A stretch of DNA of 5,661 bases from Candidatus Enterousia merdequi (GCA_018065345.1 JAGHTM010000054.1:1-5661); one strand, 5' to 3'. Shown: positions 1-5,661, counted from the first letter of the stretch. Translations and numbers: made by a program. Notes: generated from the letters alone by a model not told the origin.

Positions 1-30
1 CATTGGTAAATCTGATTTTTTATATTGTTT
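1..30 (-). pseudogene. Continuation of the TatD reading frame after the premature stop, running off the window
   Basis: Reading the same minus-strand frame past TAA (31-33) gives KQYKKSDLPM to the window edge. Together with the residues before it (GAWDKVLNI) this forms a sensible TatD stretch in which the stop replaces one residue, most likely Leu (TTA to TAA, one base). No frameshift is needed. The gene therefore looks like a full-length tatD with a point nonsense mutation, not a naturally short gene. The rest lies outside the window, so decay further on cannot be judged. Confidence 0.65.
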
Positions 31-417
31 TTATATATTCAAAACCTTGTCCCAAGCACCAACACAATGTAAAACCACAGCTCGATGTAATTTCACAGCA
101 ACCTTTAATTGTTTTTCAAAAACGTTTATTTGCTTATCAAGATACGGCTTGTATTTATCAAGACCAATTTCACCAACCATATAAGAATCGTTATTCAATA
201 ACAATTCTTCTAATCTTTCATCAAATTCAGGTTTTACGCTATCAAGATACCAAGGATGAATTCCAAATGCACCATAAACAGCATTATCATTTTTAATAAT
301 ATTTACTAAATCAATCCATTGTGATTCATTTGTTGCACAACAAATAGATTCAAATACATCATCTTGATGTTTGTGCGAGATATAATCAATATGAGTATGA
401 GCATCTATTATTTTCAT
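31..417 (-). CDS. TatD-family metal-dependent hydrolase, N-terminal half, cut short by an in-frame stop (probable pseudogene)
   Basis: The 128-residue product is the N-terminal half of a TatD-type amidohydrolase (TIM-barrel, metal-dependent; family members are usually about 250-265 residues and act as cytoplasmic 3'-5' exonucleases or deoxyribonucleases). Visible metal-ligand motifs are DAHTHID (H7 and H9), VGEIGLD (E83) and VVLHCVGAWD (H117); FGIHPW near residue 51 is also typical. The C-terminal half, which should hold the last His (HxFSG-type) and the final Asp, is absent because of TAA at 31-33. Sequence beyond the stop continues the family in the same frame. I chose the ATG at 415-417; a TTG at 418-420 is directly upstream. 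There is no clear Shine-Dalgarno, and a promoter-like element ends 7 nt before the ATG. The family call is firm. A functional product is doubtful: it is a pseudogene unless the stop is a sequencing error. Confidence 0.85.
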   Translation of the reverse strand: MKIIDAHTHIDYISHKHQDDVFESICCATNESQWIDLVNIIKNDNAVYGAFGIHPWYLDSVKPEFDERLEELLLNNDSYMVGEIGLDKYKPYLDKQINVFEKQLKVAVKLHRAVVLHCVGAWDKVLNI

Positions 418-424
418 CAAGTAT

Positions 425-452
425 ATTTAAGCACAACAATCCATATTTTCAA
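425..452 (-). promoter_or_regulatory. Candidate promoter of the tatD-like gene
   Basis: On the minus strand a -35-like TTGAAA (447-452, 5 of 6 to consensus) and a -10-like TTAAAT (425-430, 4 of 6) are separated by 16 bp. Only 7 nt separate the -10 from the ATG at 417, so transcription would begin at or next to the start codon, giving a leaderless mRNA. In AT-rich DNA such matches arise by chance, so this is weak on its own. The 79-bp gap after the upstream gene shows no convincing terminator hairpin, so read-through from the operon is also possible. Confidence 0.3.
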
Positions 453-499
453 GATATTGATATTTTACACATCAAAAAACATCCATGCCAAATGTGATA

Positions 500-970
500 T
501 TAACTATTTGGAATTATCAATTTGACTTTACCTTGACGTATAAGGTCATCAAGATTGAATACTGTTTTATCTAGAATTTCAACAGAATGAGGCATCTGAG
601 CAGCATTAAACGCTCCAACATAATCATTTTGTAAAACATCCCATTTAACAGATGCTTCTTTTGCTGTAGTGTAAACATAACCTGTTTTATTACTAAGATT
701 AATAGGTTCACTTGATTTAATGACCAGCACATTATTTTCACGAAAGAAATTTATACTCTTACCAGTGTTTTGTCGTTCTATTAAGCGTTTTACAGCATAT
801 TTTTCAGCCGCATCATAATCTTTAGCAATACCATATCCAACACTCCCCAATTGATCACTTGTATTAGCTGATGCACGAATAACGTCATCCATTGCTATAT
901 TTGCATCAGTACCATGATACCCCAAATCACCATTTTTTATTGCAACAGAAATTTTTTCAGCCTTTGTTGA
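500..970 (-). other. C-terminal ADP-ribosyltransferase-like (ART/PARP-fold) domain
   Basis: This region encodes roughly residues 1114-1269 of the large exported protein. Elements expected of the H-Y-[E/Q] ART class appear in order: LGYHGT (His1132, NAD-binding strand); GSVGYGIAKDYDAAEKYA (1155-1172), matching the Gly-rich strand followed by a helix with AxxYA spacing; TGYVYTT (1209-1215); and HSVEILDKTVFNLDDLI near the end, with Glu1244 where the catalytic Glu strand of PARP-like enzymes would sit. Such domains transfer ADP-ribose from NAD+ to a target. One mismatch is that when the AxxYA helix is aligned, Tyr1159 sits one residue before the position usually occupied by the NAD-binding Tyr. 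Fold assignment is by eye. Activity and target are unknown. Confidence 0.45.
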
Positions 971-3900
971 TATAGGATTTGCAACTCTTGCTGCCCTTGC
1001 TGCATCTGCTACATCGTCTGCAGCACTTCCTATTTTAGATATTCTAAGTTGTGGCATACCGTATGTTGAAGAATTGCCCGGAAGTTTGACTATTTCTAAC
1101 CCTTTACTTTTTAAACTACCCTCCAATATTTTCATTTCACTATCAGATATAGAAGATACTGCTATTTGTACAGGAGATTTTTGAGCATCTCTTACCACAT
1201 CATCTATATTTCTTCCAAATTTTTTAAACACAGAACTTGCATCTGCTACATCGTCCATTTTATTAGCTACCCTTGCTGCATCCGCTACATCGTCTGCAAC
1301 ACTTCCTATTTTAGATATTCTAAGTTGTGGTATACCGTATGTTGAAGAATTACCAGGAAGTTTAACTATTTCTAACCCTTTGCTTTTTAAACTACCCTCC
1401 AATATTTTCATTTCGCTATCAGATATAGAAGATGCCACTATTTGTACAGGAGATTTTTGAGCATCTCTTACTACATCATCTATATTTCTTCCAAGTTTTT
1501 TAAACACAGAACTTGCATCTGCTACATCGTCAGCTTTGCTGGCCACCCTTGCTGCATCTGCTACATCATCTACAGCACCAGCCATTACTCTTGGCATATC
1601 GTCAATACGTTTCAAAACTTCTGCTTCAGAAATAAATTTATTTCCACCACCTGCTCTTATATCTAAATAACTCCATGTTCCATCTGCATGTTCTATTTGT
1701 CTTACTCCAATCTTTGCAAAATCATCATTCATTGATGTTGGTATTCTGTTTAACACTTGAACATCTGATAATTCTGCCCCTGTCTTTATATCCTTATAAA
1801 CATCTTTGCCATCCACTATAGTTCTCTTAATTCCAATCTCTGCTAATTCATCTGTATAACTTGTATACCCAGATACAAACCTTCCTGTTTTTGGATCTCG
1901 GAATCTTTTAGCAGCAGCATCCCACACGGCATCAACAACATCATCTGACTTGCCTGCTGCCTGTGCTGCGTCAGCTACATCGTCTGCTTTACTTGCCAAT
2001 TTTGCAGCATCAGAAACATCATCAGCCGCATTAAGTGCACGAGCTGTATTAGACACAGCCTTAGTAACATCAACGGCAGTATCCGCTGCTTTTGTGGCTC
2101 GTAACCCTAATTTCGCAATAGCCTTGCCAGTCAACCTAAATAAAGACACGCCAAGAGAAGCAAATTGAGCAACAAAACCTATCTTATTTGCTACCTTTAA
2201 CGCTGTTCCTGATGCATCTGTTGGATCACCACCAAGAGCCGTTATTAAATGTTCATAATCACAATTACCTGTACATTCTGACTGCAAGTCCGATGGCTCT
2301 AATAAATCTATCAATCTTGCTATTTCTGAATCAACAGCAGTTGCTGTACTTGCAGACTTTAAAGCATCTTGTATAGAGATAACCCTTGCTGCGTTATCTC
2401 TGATAGTTGCCAAAGCACAAGCATGTTCTTTGCATTTATGAGAGTTTTCCAAAAATTCATCAGCTCTGGCTTGCATTGCAGCACCTGTACCTAAATCTGT
2501 TGCAAGACCAGTAATTTCCACTACTGCTAATGTACAGCCCATAGCACCTTGAGCATTACCAACAACAACAGTCGCACAATCAGCCAATGCAATAACAGAA
2601 AGACCTATTTGAACACCGGTATCAATATAATTTTGCTGTTGCACATCAATCAACACACATTGATCGTTTTGCCATACAGTACCAGCAGAAGAAGGATTTA
2701 TTTGTTTTAATTTTGCATCCATATCTGAACATTGCTGTTGTGATAAACCATGACATTTTTTACCAGCATAAATACCACCAGATATTTTACAGTTCATTCC
2801 TGCATGACCAGCTTCACGACGATTTTTAGATAATTCCGATAAATCATCAAACACCCAATCTATAGGTTTTCCGTTTAAGACACAACGTAATACATCGTCT
2901 GTTTCTTTAAGCCCCAGCATCAATTTTTTATCTAATTTTCTATAACCTTTTTCACATTCAAAAGATTGTATAGTAATACCTTGATTTCTGATATATTTTT
3001 TCAAATATTCTTCAATTTGTTGAGACCCTTGAACCTGGACATCATCATAAAAATATCTATTATCCAGCCCATCTATGGTTGCTAAACTATCCGCAGAAAC
3101 ATTTTGATAACTGAACAAACAATTTGTTAAAACAGTTTTTGATTTCAAGCCATATTTTTTTGCTGCCGCAACAACTTTTACATTATTCGCACTATCACAA
3201 GTTCCTCTCAAACTCCATGAAAGACTTATATAATTCGCACCATAAATAATAGCCAAACCCTTCAGAATTCCCTTTATTTTATCTTCATCAATACTTTCAA
3301 CAACATCATCAAACTGGAATTCATAAAAATGTTTTTTATCAGCCGTTGCACATTTTATATAATCATCATTATAGGATTCTCTATATCCTTCTGCACATAA
3401 TATATCATGACCATTTTTTACTTTCGCATATTCTTGTGCTAGTCCAACAGCTTCTGTTTGACCAACATTAACCCAATTAAACACACCTTTGACACAATGC
3501 TCTTGTCCACCAGATTTACCCTTATCATCATCACAAACTTCATAATATTTTAAATTCGCTTTTTGTTTTTCTTTGGCTTCAAACATTGTTGTTTTGGCAT
3601 GATCAATTTCTTCTCGCGTTGCATTACACAGCACTCTTAAATCTTTGTGCAAAATAACAGCAGATTTATATTTACATTTATTTTTCTTTGCAAGATCTTC
3701 ACAAAAAGCTTTGGCTTCCTCAAGTTTCATATCTTTCTGAATTTTATTATCAGAACGGACACAAAAACCTTCACCATCTGCAATCTGTGTTACACAAGCA
3801 CCACCTTTGAATTCATAGCCATCGTTACACGCATAAGACAAACATGTACAATTATAACCTTTTTTAAAGACAACCTCGCCAGCGTATATGTTTGTACTTG

Positions 3901-4309
3901 AACAAAAATCACCAATACGAGTTTTGTCTGTAATTGTTTGCAACGCATTTGGGTTCTTACCATTTTCATCAAGTCCAGGACAAAACCCACCCAAAGCATC
4001 TTCTTCTAATTCAATTAAAGAATTTATAAACTGTTTACAAGATTCAAAGCCTTCCCGTCTATATGTATTAAATCCAGCAGCACGACAAACATTAAACAAA
4101 TCAGCAACTGAAAGCATACCAGTTTCTTGATTCATTACCTTAGTATAAACAGTTCCAGCATCAAGACGTTTTTGTTCATCTGGCACATTATTCTGTAAAG
4201 CTTCTATCAAGGCTTCTGATGTAAAGAAATATTTTTGTTCTGTATCAAGATATGCAGTTGCTGCACACAAAAAGAAACCTATAACTAACGAGAATATCTT
4301 TTTAATCAT
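500..4309 (-). CDS. Large exported Cys-rich repeat protein with a C-terminal ADP-ribosyltransferase-like domain (putative toxin/effector)
   Basis: The product is 1269 residues, with no family recognised for the whole protein. Residues 1-19 (MIKK, hydrophobic core, ATA|Y) are a Sec signal peptide; there is no lipobox. Residues 20-683 are Cys-rich and soluble-looking, with a duplicated CxxGYR module (about 305-339 and 452-494) and a hydrophobic stretch at about 565-611. Cys disappears after 683. A second hydrophobic/amphipathic stretch lies at 710-736. From about 763 to 1106 come DDVxDA repeats of 13-residue spacing, a divergent repeat pair (820-856, 862-902) and two 92-residue tandem copies (913-1004, 1005-1096). 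Residues about 1114-1269 resemble an ADP-ribosyltransferase. The ATG at 4307-4309 is preferred over an in-frame TTG at 4327 because it directly precedes the signal peptide, has GGGGG 7 nt upstream, and overlaps the upstream stop as ATGA. It is probably co-translated with that gene. The secreted effector or polymorphic-toxin role is inferred from architecture. Confidence 0.93.
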   Translation of the reverse strand: MIKKIFSLVIGFFLCAATAYLDTEQKYFFTSEALIEALQNNVPDEQKRLDAGTVYTKVMNQETGMLSVADLFNVCRAAGFNTYRREGFESCKQFINSLIELEEDALGGFCPGLDENGKNPNALQTITDKTRIGDFCSSTNIYAGEVVFKKGYNCTCLSYACNDGYEFKGGACVTQIADGEGFCVRSDNKIQKDMKLEEAKAFCEDLAKKNKCKYKSAVILHKDLRVLCNATREEIDHAKTTMFEAKEKQKANLKYYEVCDDDKGKSGGQEHCVKGVFNWVNVGQTEAVGLAQEYAKVKNGHDILCAEGYRESYNDDYIKCATADKKHFYEFQFDDVVESIDEDKIKGILKGLAIIYGANYISLSWSLRGTCDSANNVKVVAAAKKYGLKSKTVLTNCLFSYQNVSADSLATIDGLDNRYFYDDVQVQGSQQIEEYLKKYIRNQGITIQSFECEKGYRKLDKKLMLGLKETDDVLRCVLNGKPIDWVFDDLSELSKNRREAGHAGMNCKISGGIYAGKKCHGLSQQQCSDMDAKLKQINPSSAGTVWQNDQCVLIDVQQQNYIDTGVQIGLSVIALADCATVVVGNAQGAMGCTLAVVEITGLATDLGTGAAMQARADEFLENSHKCKEHACALATIRDNAARVISIQDALKSASTATAVDSEIARLIDLLEPSDLQSECTGNCDYEHLITALGGDPTDASGTALKVANKIGFVAQFASLGVSLFRLTGKAIAKLGLRATKAADTAVDVTKAVSNTARALNAADDVSDAAKLASKADDVADAAQAAGKSDDVVDAVWDAAAKRFRDPKTGRFVSGYTSYTDELAEIGIKRTIVDGKDVYKDIKTGAELSDVQVLNRIPTSMNDDFAKIGVRQIEHADGTWSYLDIRAGGGNKFISEAEVLKRIDDMPRVMAGAVDDVADAARVASKADDVADASSVFKKLGRNIDDVVRDAQKSPVQIVASSISDSEMKILEGSLKSKGLEIVKLPGNSSTYGIPQLRISKIGSVADDVADAARVANKMDDVADASSVFKKFGRNIDDVVRDAQKSPVQIAVSSISDSEMKILEGSLKSKGLEIVKLPGNSSTYGMPQLRISKIGSAADDVADAARAARVANPISTKAEKISVAIKNGDLGYHGTDANIAMDDVIRASANTSDQLGSVGYGIAKDYDAAEKYAVKRLIERQNTGKSINFFRENNVLVIKSSEPINLSNKTGYVYTTAKEASVKWDVLQNDYVGAFNAAQMPHSVEILDKTVFNLDDLIRQGKVKLIIPNS
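1022..1573 (-). repeat. Two tandem 276-bp (92-residue) near-identical in-frame repeats
   Basis: Units lie at 1298-1573 (residues 913-1004) and 1022-1297 (residues 1005-1096), with a third partial start at about 992-1021 (ADDVADAARA). By eye they differ at about 20 of 276 bases, clustered at the unit edges and at one internal site (VAS versus AVS). Each unit holds two DDVADA motifs, then RNIDDVVRDAQKSPVQI, then a mini-domain SDSEMKILEG...STYG[IM]PQLRIS that looks like strand-helix-strand. Unit length is a multiple of three, so copy number could change without breaking the frame or the C-terminal domain. This points to recent unequal recombination or slippage. Confidence 0.95.
1604..1852 (-). 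repeat. Divergent pair of about 42-residue repeats
   Basis: Residues 820-856 (DELAEIGIKRTIVDGKDVYK, continuing to VLNRI) and 862-902 (DDFAKIGVRQIEHADGTWSY, continuing to VLKRI) share the pattern [DE]-[LF]-A-x-I-G-[IV]-[KR]-x(4,5)-D-G-x3-Y-x-D-I-x(2)-G-x-VL-x-RI. They follow a RFRDPKTGRFVS segment and sit between the two blocks of DDVxDA motifs. They are older than the 92-residue repeats because the copies differ at most positions. Function is unknown; the shape is that of a small beta-rich module. Confidence 0.6.
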
Positions 4310-5265
4310 TTCAATACCCCCGTACAACTTTCTGATACTTTTGCTACTTTCTTTATTGCCGCTATTTGTGTGGCATTAAATACTGTTGCTGTCGCACTGG
4401 CTGCTGTTGCACCTATTGACAACACATTACTTGCTGTATTCAAATCTTTTTCTTTCTTTTTACCAGTTTCACTATTATCTTCTCTGGTTTTATCTGTATT
4501 TGCTACAGCACTTGTTATTGTGCCAACACCACCAAGTCCAGCACCAATTGAGGATGCTATCATTGCACCCTTACCACGATTGTTTATTGGGCTTATATCT
4601 ATATATTCATATTCACGACACGCTTTATATATTGTATCTGCTTCCGTTATATCTTCGCCGTTCATTTTGGCCTGCATTATCGCATTGTTTAATTCTTTTG
4701 TCGCAGATATACATGCATCTATTTGACCCTTAATATCATCCTTATTTATAGTCTTACTTGCTATTATTGCACCAGCCACACTGGTTGCTGTATTACCAGC
4801 AAGTAAACCAGTTCGCCAATTACCCAGTTTTTTACTCTTTTCTGTTAATTCATCTATTTGAGACTGTATTGAATTCTGTTCAACTTCAGAATCATTTTTG
4901 TGTGCTTCAAAATATACATCCAAATCATTTCGTAAAGCAGCAACATCATTACTTGGTTTTTGTTGCATATTTGATTCTATATTTTTCAGTTTTTCTAAAA
5001 TTTTTTCTAACTTATCGATTTCTTTATCTGTTTTTTGTTTTACAAATCCTGTGGCCACAGCACCTGTTCCAACTGCGGTTCCAACTGCTGTCACTGCTGT
5101 ATTTACCCCAGCCAAAACTTTTAAATCATGAAGATTATCATCTATTTCTGCACAGGTCCTATATGTGTTCTGTAATGCTGTATTTAAATCAAGCTCTTCT
5201 GCATTTGCAAAAGTTGACACAAGACACAAACACGCAAAAAGCAAACATTTCCTACACAAATTCAT
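4306..5265 (-). CDS. Exported protein with four Gly/Ala/Thr-rich hydrophobic segments and a coiled coil; first gene of the operon
   Basis: The product is 319 residues; the family is not recognised. MNLCRK, a hydrophobic core and ANA|E form a signal peptide (1-22). Four small-residue hydrophobic segments follow at about 50-74, 152-170, 233-255 and 280-304. They are rich in GxxxG/GxG spacing (AVGTAVGTGAVATG, SIGAGLGGVG) and most are followed by a charged turn such as VKQKTDK, SKTINKDD or NTDKTRE. A charged coiled coil lies at about 78-146 (EIDKLEKILEKLKNI). The mature part has only four Cys (38, 184, 216, 314). I chose the ATG at 5263-5265 over ATG 5271 and TTG 5289 because it directly begins a typical signal peptide and lies 7 nt after a -10-like box; none has a good Shine-Dalgarno. 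It overlaps the downstream gene by 4 nt. A membrane-inserting or translocation partner is possible but inferred. It does not look like a known immunity protein. Confidence 0.88.
   Translation of the reverse strand: MNLCRKCLLFACLCLVSTFANAEELDLNTALQNTYRTCAEIDDNLHDLKVLAGVNTAVTAVGTAVGTGAVATGFVKQKTDKEIDKLEKILEKLKNIESNMQQKPSNDVAALRNDLDVYFEAHKNDSEVEQNSIQSQIDELTEKSKKLGNWRTGLLAGNTATSVAGAIIASKTINKDDIKGQIDACISATKELNNAIMQAKMNGEDITEADTIYKACREYEYIDISPINNRGKGAMIASSIGAGLGGVGTITSAVANTDKTREDNSETGKKKEKDLNTASNVLSIGATAASATATVFNATQIAAIKKVAKVSESCTGVLK
4317..4321 (-). promoter_or_regulatory. Ribosome binding site of the large exported protein, with ATGA translational coupling
   Basis: GGGGG on the minus strand lies 7 nt upstream of the ATG at 4307-4309 and inside the last codons of the upstream gene. 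The start overlaps the upstream TGA (4306-4308) as ATGA. Spacing is good for an anti-SD contact, with one mismatch to GGAGG. This decides the ATG over the in-frame TTG at 4325-4327, which lies upstream of the GGGGG. It implies the two products are made together. Confidence 0.6.
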
Positions 5266-5272
5266 GACCATT

Positions 5273-5301
5273 ATTGTACTACAAACCAACCTTTAAAACA
5301 A
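5273..5301 (-). promoter_or_regulatory. Candidate promoter of the two-gene operon
   Basis: On the minus strand TTGTTT (5296-5301, 3 of 6 to the -35 consensus) and TACAAT (5273-5278, 5 of 6 to the -10 consensus) are separated by exactly 17 bp. The -10 ends 7 nt before the chosen ATG (5265), so the message would be leaderless or nearly so, consistent with the absence of a Shine-Dalgarno there. Another TATATA-like box lies further upstream, around 5314-5321, and could give a longer leader. Confidence 0.4.
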
Positions 5302-5551
5302 CATGTTTTTTCTTATATAAAACTTTTTAGTGAATAAATTTATTTGAATAAAAAAGCCCAGAAAATCAACAATTGTAAGAACTTTATGTTTTTACAATAT
5401 ACAACAAAAACAAGATACTCAACAAAGATTGGTTTGTTTTATATATTATCGCAAAACTTTTTATTTATCAAAATTGCGACGCCCATTAAGAACCGTCCAG
5501 AAACACATTTTTTATACAAGCAATTTAAACAAGGCAAATTTAGTATTTCGT
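5302..5551. other. AT-rich intergenic region with no supported gene
   Basis: About 250 bp between the operon promoter and the tRNA terminator. It holds homopolymeric A/T runs and one slightly GC-richer patch around 5475-5505. I see no convincing gene on either strand, no second terminator and no attachment-site copy of the tRNA end. A 69-codon plus-strand frame beginning at a TTG (5344) has no ribosome binding site and no protein-like features. Confidence 0.6.
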
Positions 5552-5586
5552 AAAAATAATACCGCCCAAACGGGCGGTTTTATTTT
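5552..5586 (-). terminator. Rho-independent terminator after tRNA-Lys
   Basis: A 7-bp perfect stem, ACCGCCC (5561-5567) with GGGCGGT (5572-5578), closes a 4-nt loop. Read on the minus strand it begins 8 nt after the encoded CCA end of the tRNA and is followed by ATTATTTTT. It is the most GC-rich spot in the region. The plus side is also followed by a T-rich run, so it could act in both directions, but no plus-strand gene here needs it. Confidence 0.9.
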
Positions 5587-5661
5587 TGGTGGACGCACAG
5601 GGACTCGAACCCTGGACCCACTGATTAAGAGTCAGTTGCTCTACCAACTGAGCTATGCATC
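5587..5661 (-). tRNA. tRNA-Lys (anticodon CUU), first base outside the window
   Basis: The minus strand folds as a complete 76-nt cloverleaf lacking only G1, which would pair with C72. Elements are acceptor GATGCA with TGCGTCC, D stem GCTC/GAGC with loop AGTTGGTA, anticodon stem ACTGA/TCAGT with loop CTCTTAA (anticodon CTT at 5627-5629), variable GGGTC, T stem CAGGG/CCCTG with loop TTCGAGT, discriminator A and an encoded CCA (5587-5589). It reads AAG lysine codons. The sequence needs G at 5662 to complete the acceptor stem. No promoter is visible because it would lie beyond the edge. Confidence 0.97.

Larger units (their letters stand above)
998..2023 (-). repeat. Array of DDVxDA motifs, mostly spaced 13 residues apart
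   Basis: Ten DDV motifs occur between residues 763 and 1104 of the large protein. The first three (DDVSDAAKLASKA, DDVADAAQAAGKS, DDVVDAVWDAAAK) are contiguous 13-residue units. The pairs at 914/927 and 1006/1019 also have 13-residue spacing. Composition (Ala, Asp, Val, Lys) suggests amphipathic helices. Similar ADDVADAA linkers are familiar immediately before C-terminal toxin domains in bacterial polymorphic toxins; that comparison is from general knowledge, not a search. Confidence 0.8.

Noticed and set aside
447..499. Possible terminator between the large gene and tatD
   Set aside because: Only weak AT-rich self-complementarity around the TTTTTT; no stable stem is seen.
1002..1577. Tandem repeats considered as a CRISPR array
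   Set aside because: Units are 276 bp, in frame and translated, without short repeats alternating with unique spacers.
3790..3999. Minus-strand 69-codon frame inside the large gene
   Set aside because: It lies in another frame of a well-supported coding sequence with signal peptide and Cys modules; no independent start signal.
4310..4327. Upstream TTG start for the large protein
   Set aside because: It would add MYGGIE before the signal peptide and sit upstream of the GGGGG site; the ATG with ATGA overlap is better supported.
4370..5267. Several plus-strand open frames opposite the small exported protein
   Set aside because: They are shadows of the minus-strand gene, with Leu/His/Tyr-rich translations typical of the antisense of Ala/Thr/Lys/Asn-rich coding sequence.
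5449..5479. Inverted repeat TCGCAA...TTGCGA in the intergenic region
   Set aside because: Only 6 bp with a 19-nt AT-rich loop and no T-run; within chance for this composition.
5344..5553. Plus-strand 69-codon frame upstream of the tRNA terminator
   Set aside because: It starts at TTG with no ribosome binding site, has low-complexity AT-driven composition and runs into the terminator region; nothing protein-like is visible.
5587..5661. tRNA-Lys as an integration site for a mobile element carrying the operon
   Set aside because: No second copy of the tRNA 3' end, integrase or recombination gene is visible in the window, so there is no direct evidence of an element.

Overview
The window reads as low-GC, densely coded DNA from a Gram-negative bacterium. 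All genes lie on the minus strand. Two of the three proteins carry Sec signal peptides of Gram-negative length with AxA cleavage sites, and neither has a sortase signal. The Cys-rich secreted style (modules such as GYEFKGGACV) recalls secreted hypothetical proteins of gut-associated low-GC Alphaproteobacteria. That placement is an impression from memory, not a database match.

Layout in transcription order, right to left: (1) tRNA-Lys(CUU) at 5587-5661, missing only its first base, followed by a strong GC-rich rho-independent terminator at 5552-5586. (2) About 250 bp of AT-rich intergenic DNA with no credible gene and a candidate promoter at 5273-5301. (3) A two-gene operon joined by an ATGA stop/start overlap at 4306-4309. 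The first gene (4306-5265) encodes a 319-residue exported protein with four Gly/Ala/Thr-rich hydrophobic segments around a coiled coil. The second (500-4309) encodes a 1269-residue exported protein. (4) A TatD-family hydrolase gene at the left edge, interrupted by an in-frame TAA at 31-33; recognisable TatD-like sequence resumes immediately after the stop.

The large protein is the centre of interest. Its first 683 residues contain 31 cysteines and its last 586 contain none. The Cys-free half begins with a hydrophobic stretch and runs through DDVxDA repeats of 13-residue spacing, a divergent pair of about 42-residue repeats and a recent 92-residue tandem duplication. It ends in a roughly 150-residue domain whose YHGT, GYGIA-x9-YA and terminal VEI elements resemble the ADP-ribosyltransferase (ART/PARP-like) fold. 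This is the layout of a modular secreted toxin or effector: export and Cys-rich N-terminus, repetitive linker, C-terminal enzyme. The small upstream partner, translationally coupled to it, could help it cross or insert into a membrane. The toxin reading and the partner role are inferences. No immunity gene is recognisable directly downstream, where the broken tatD sits.
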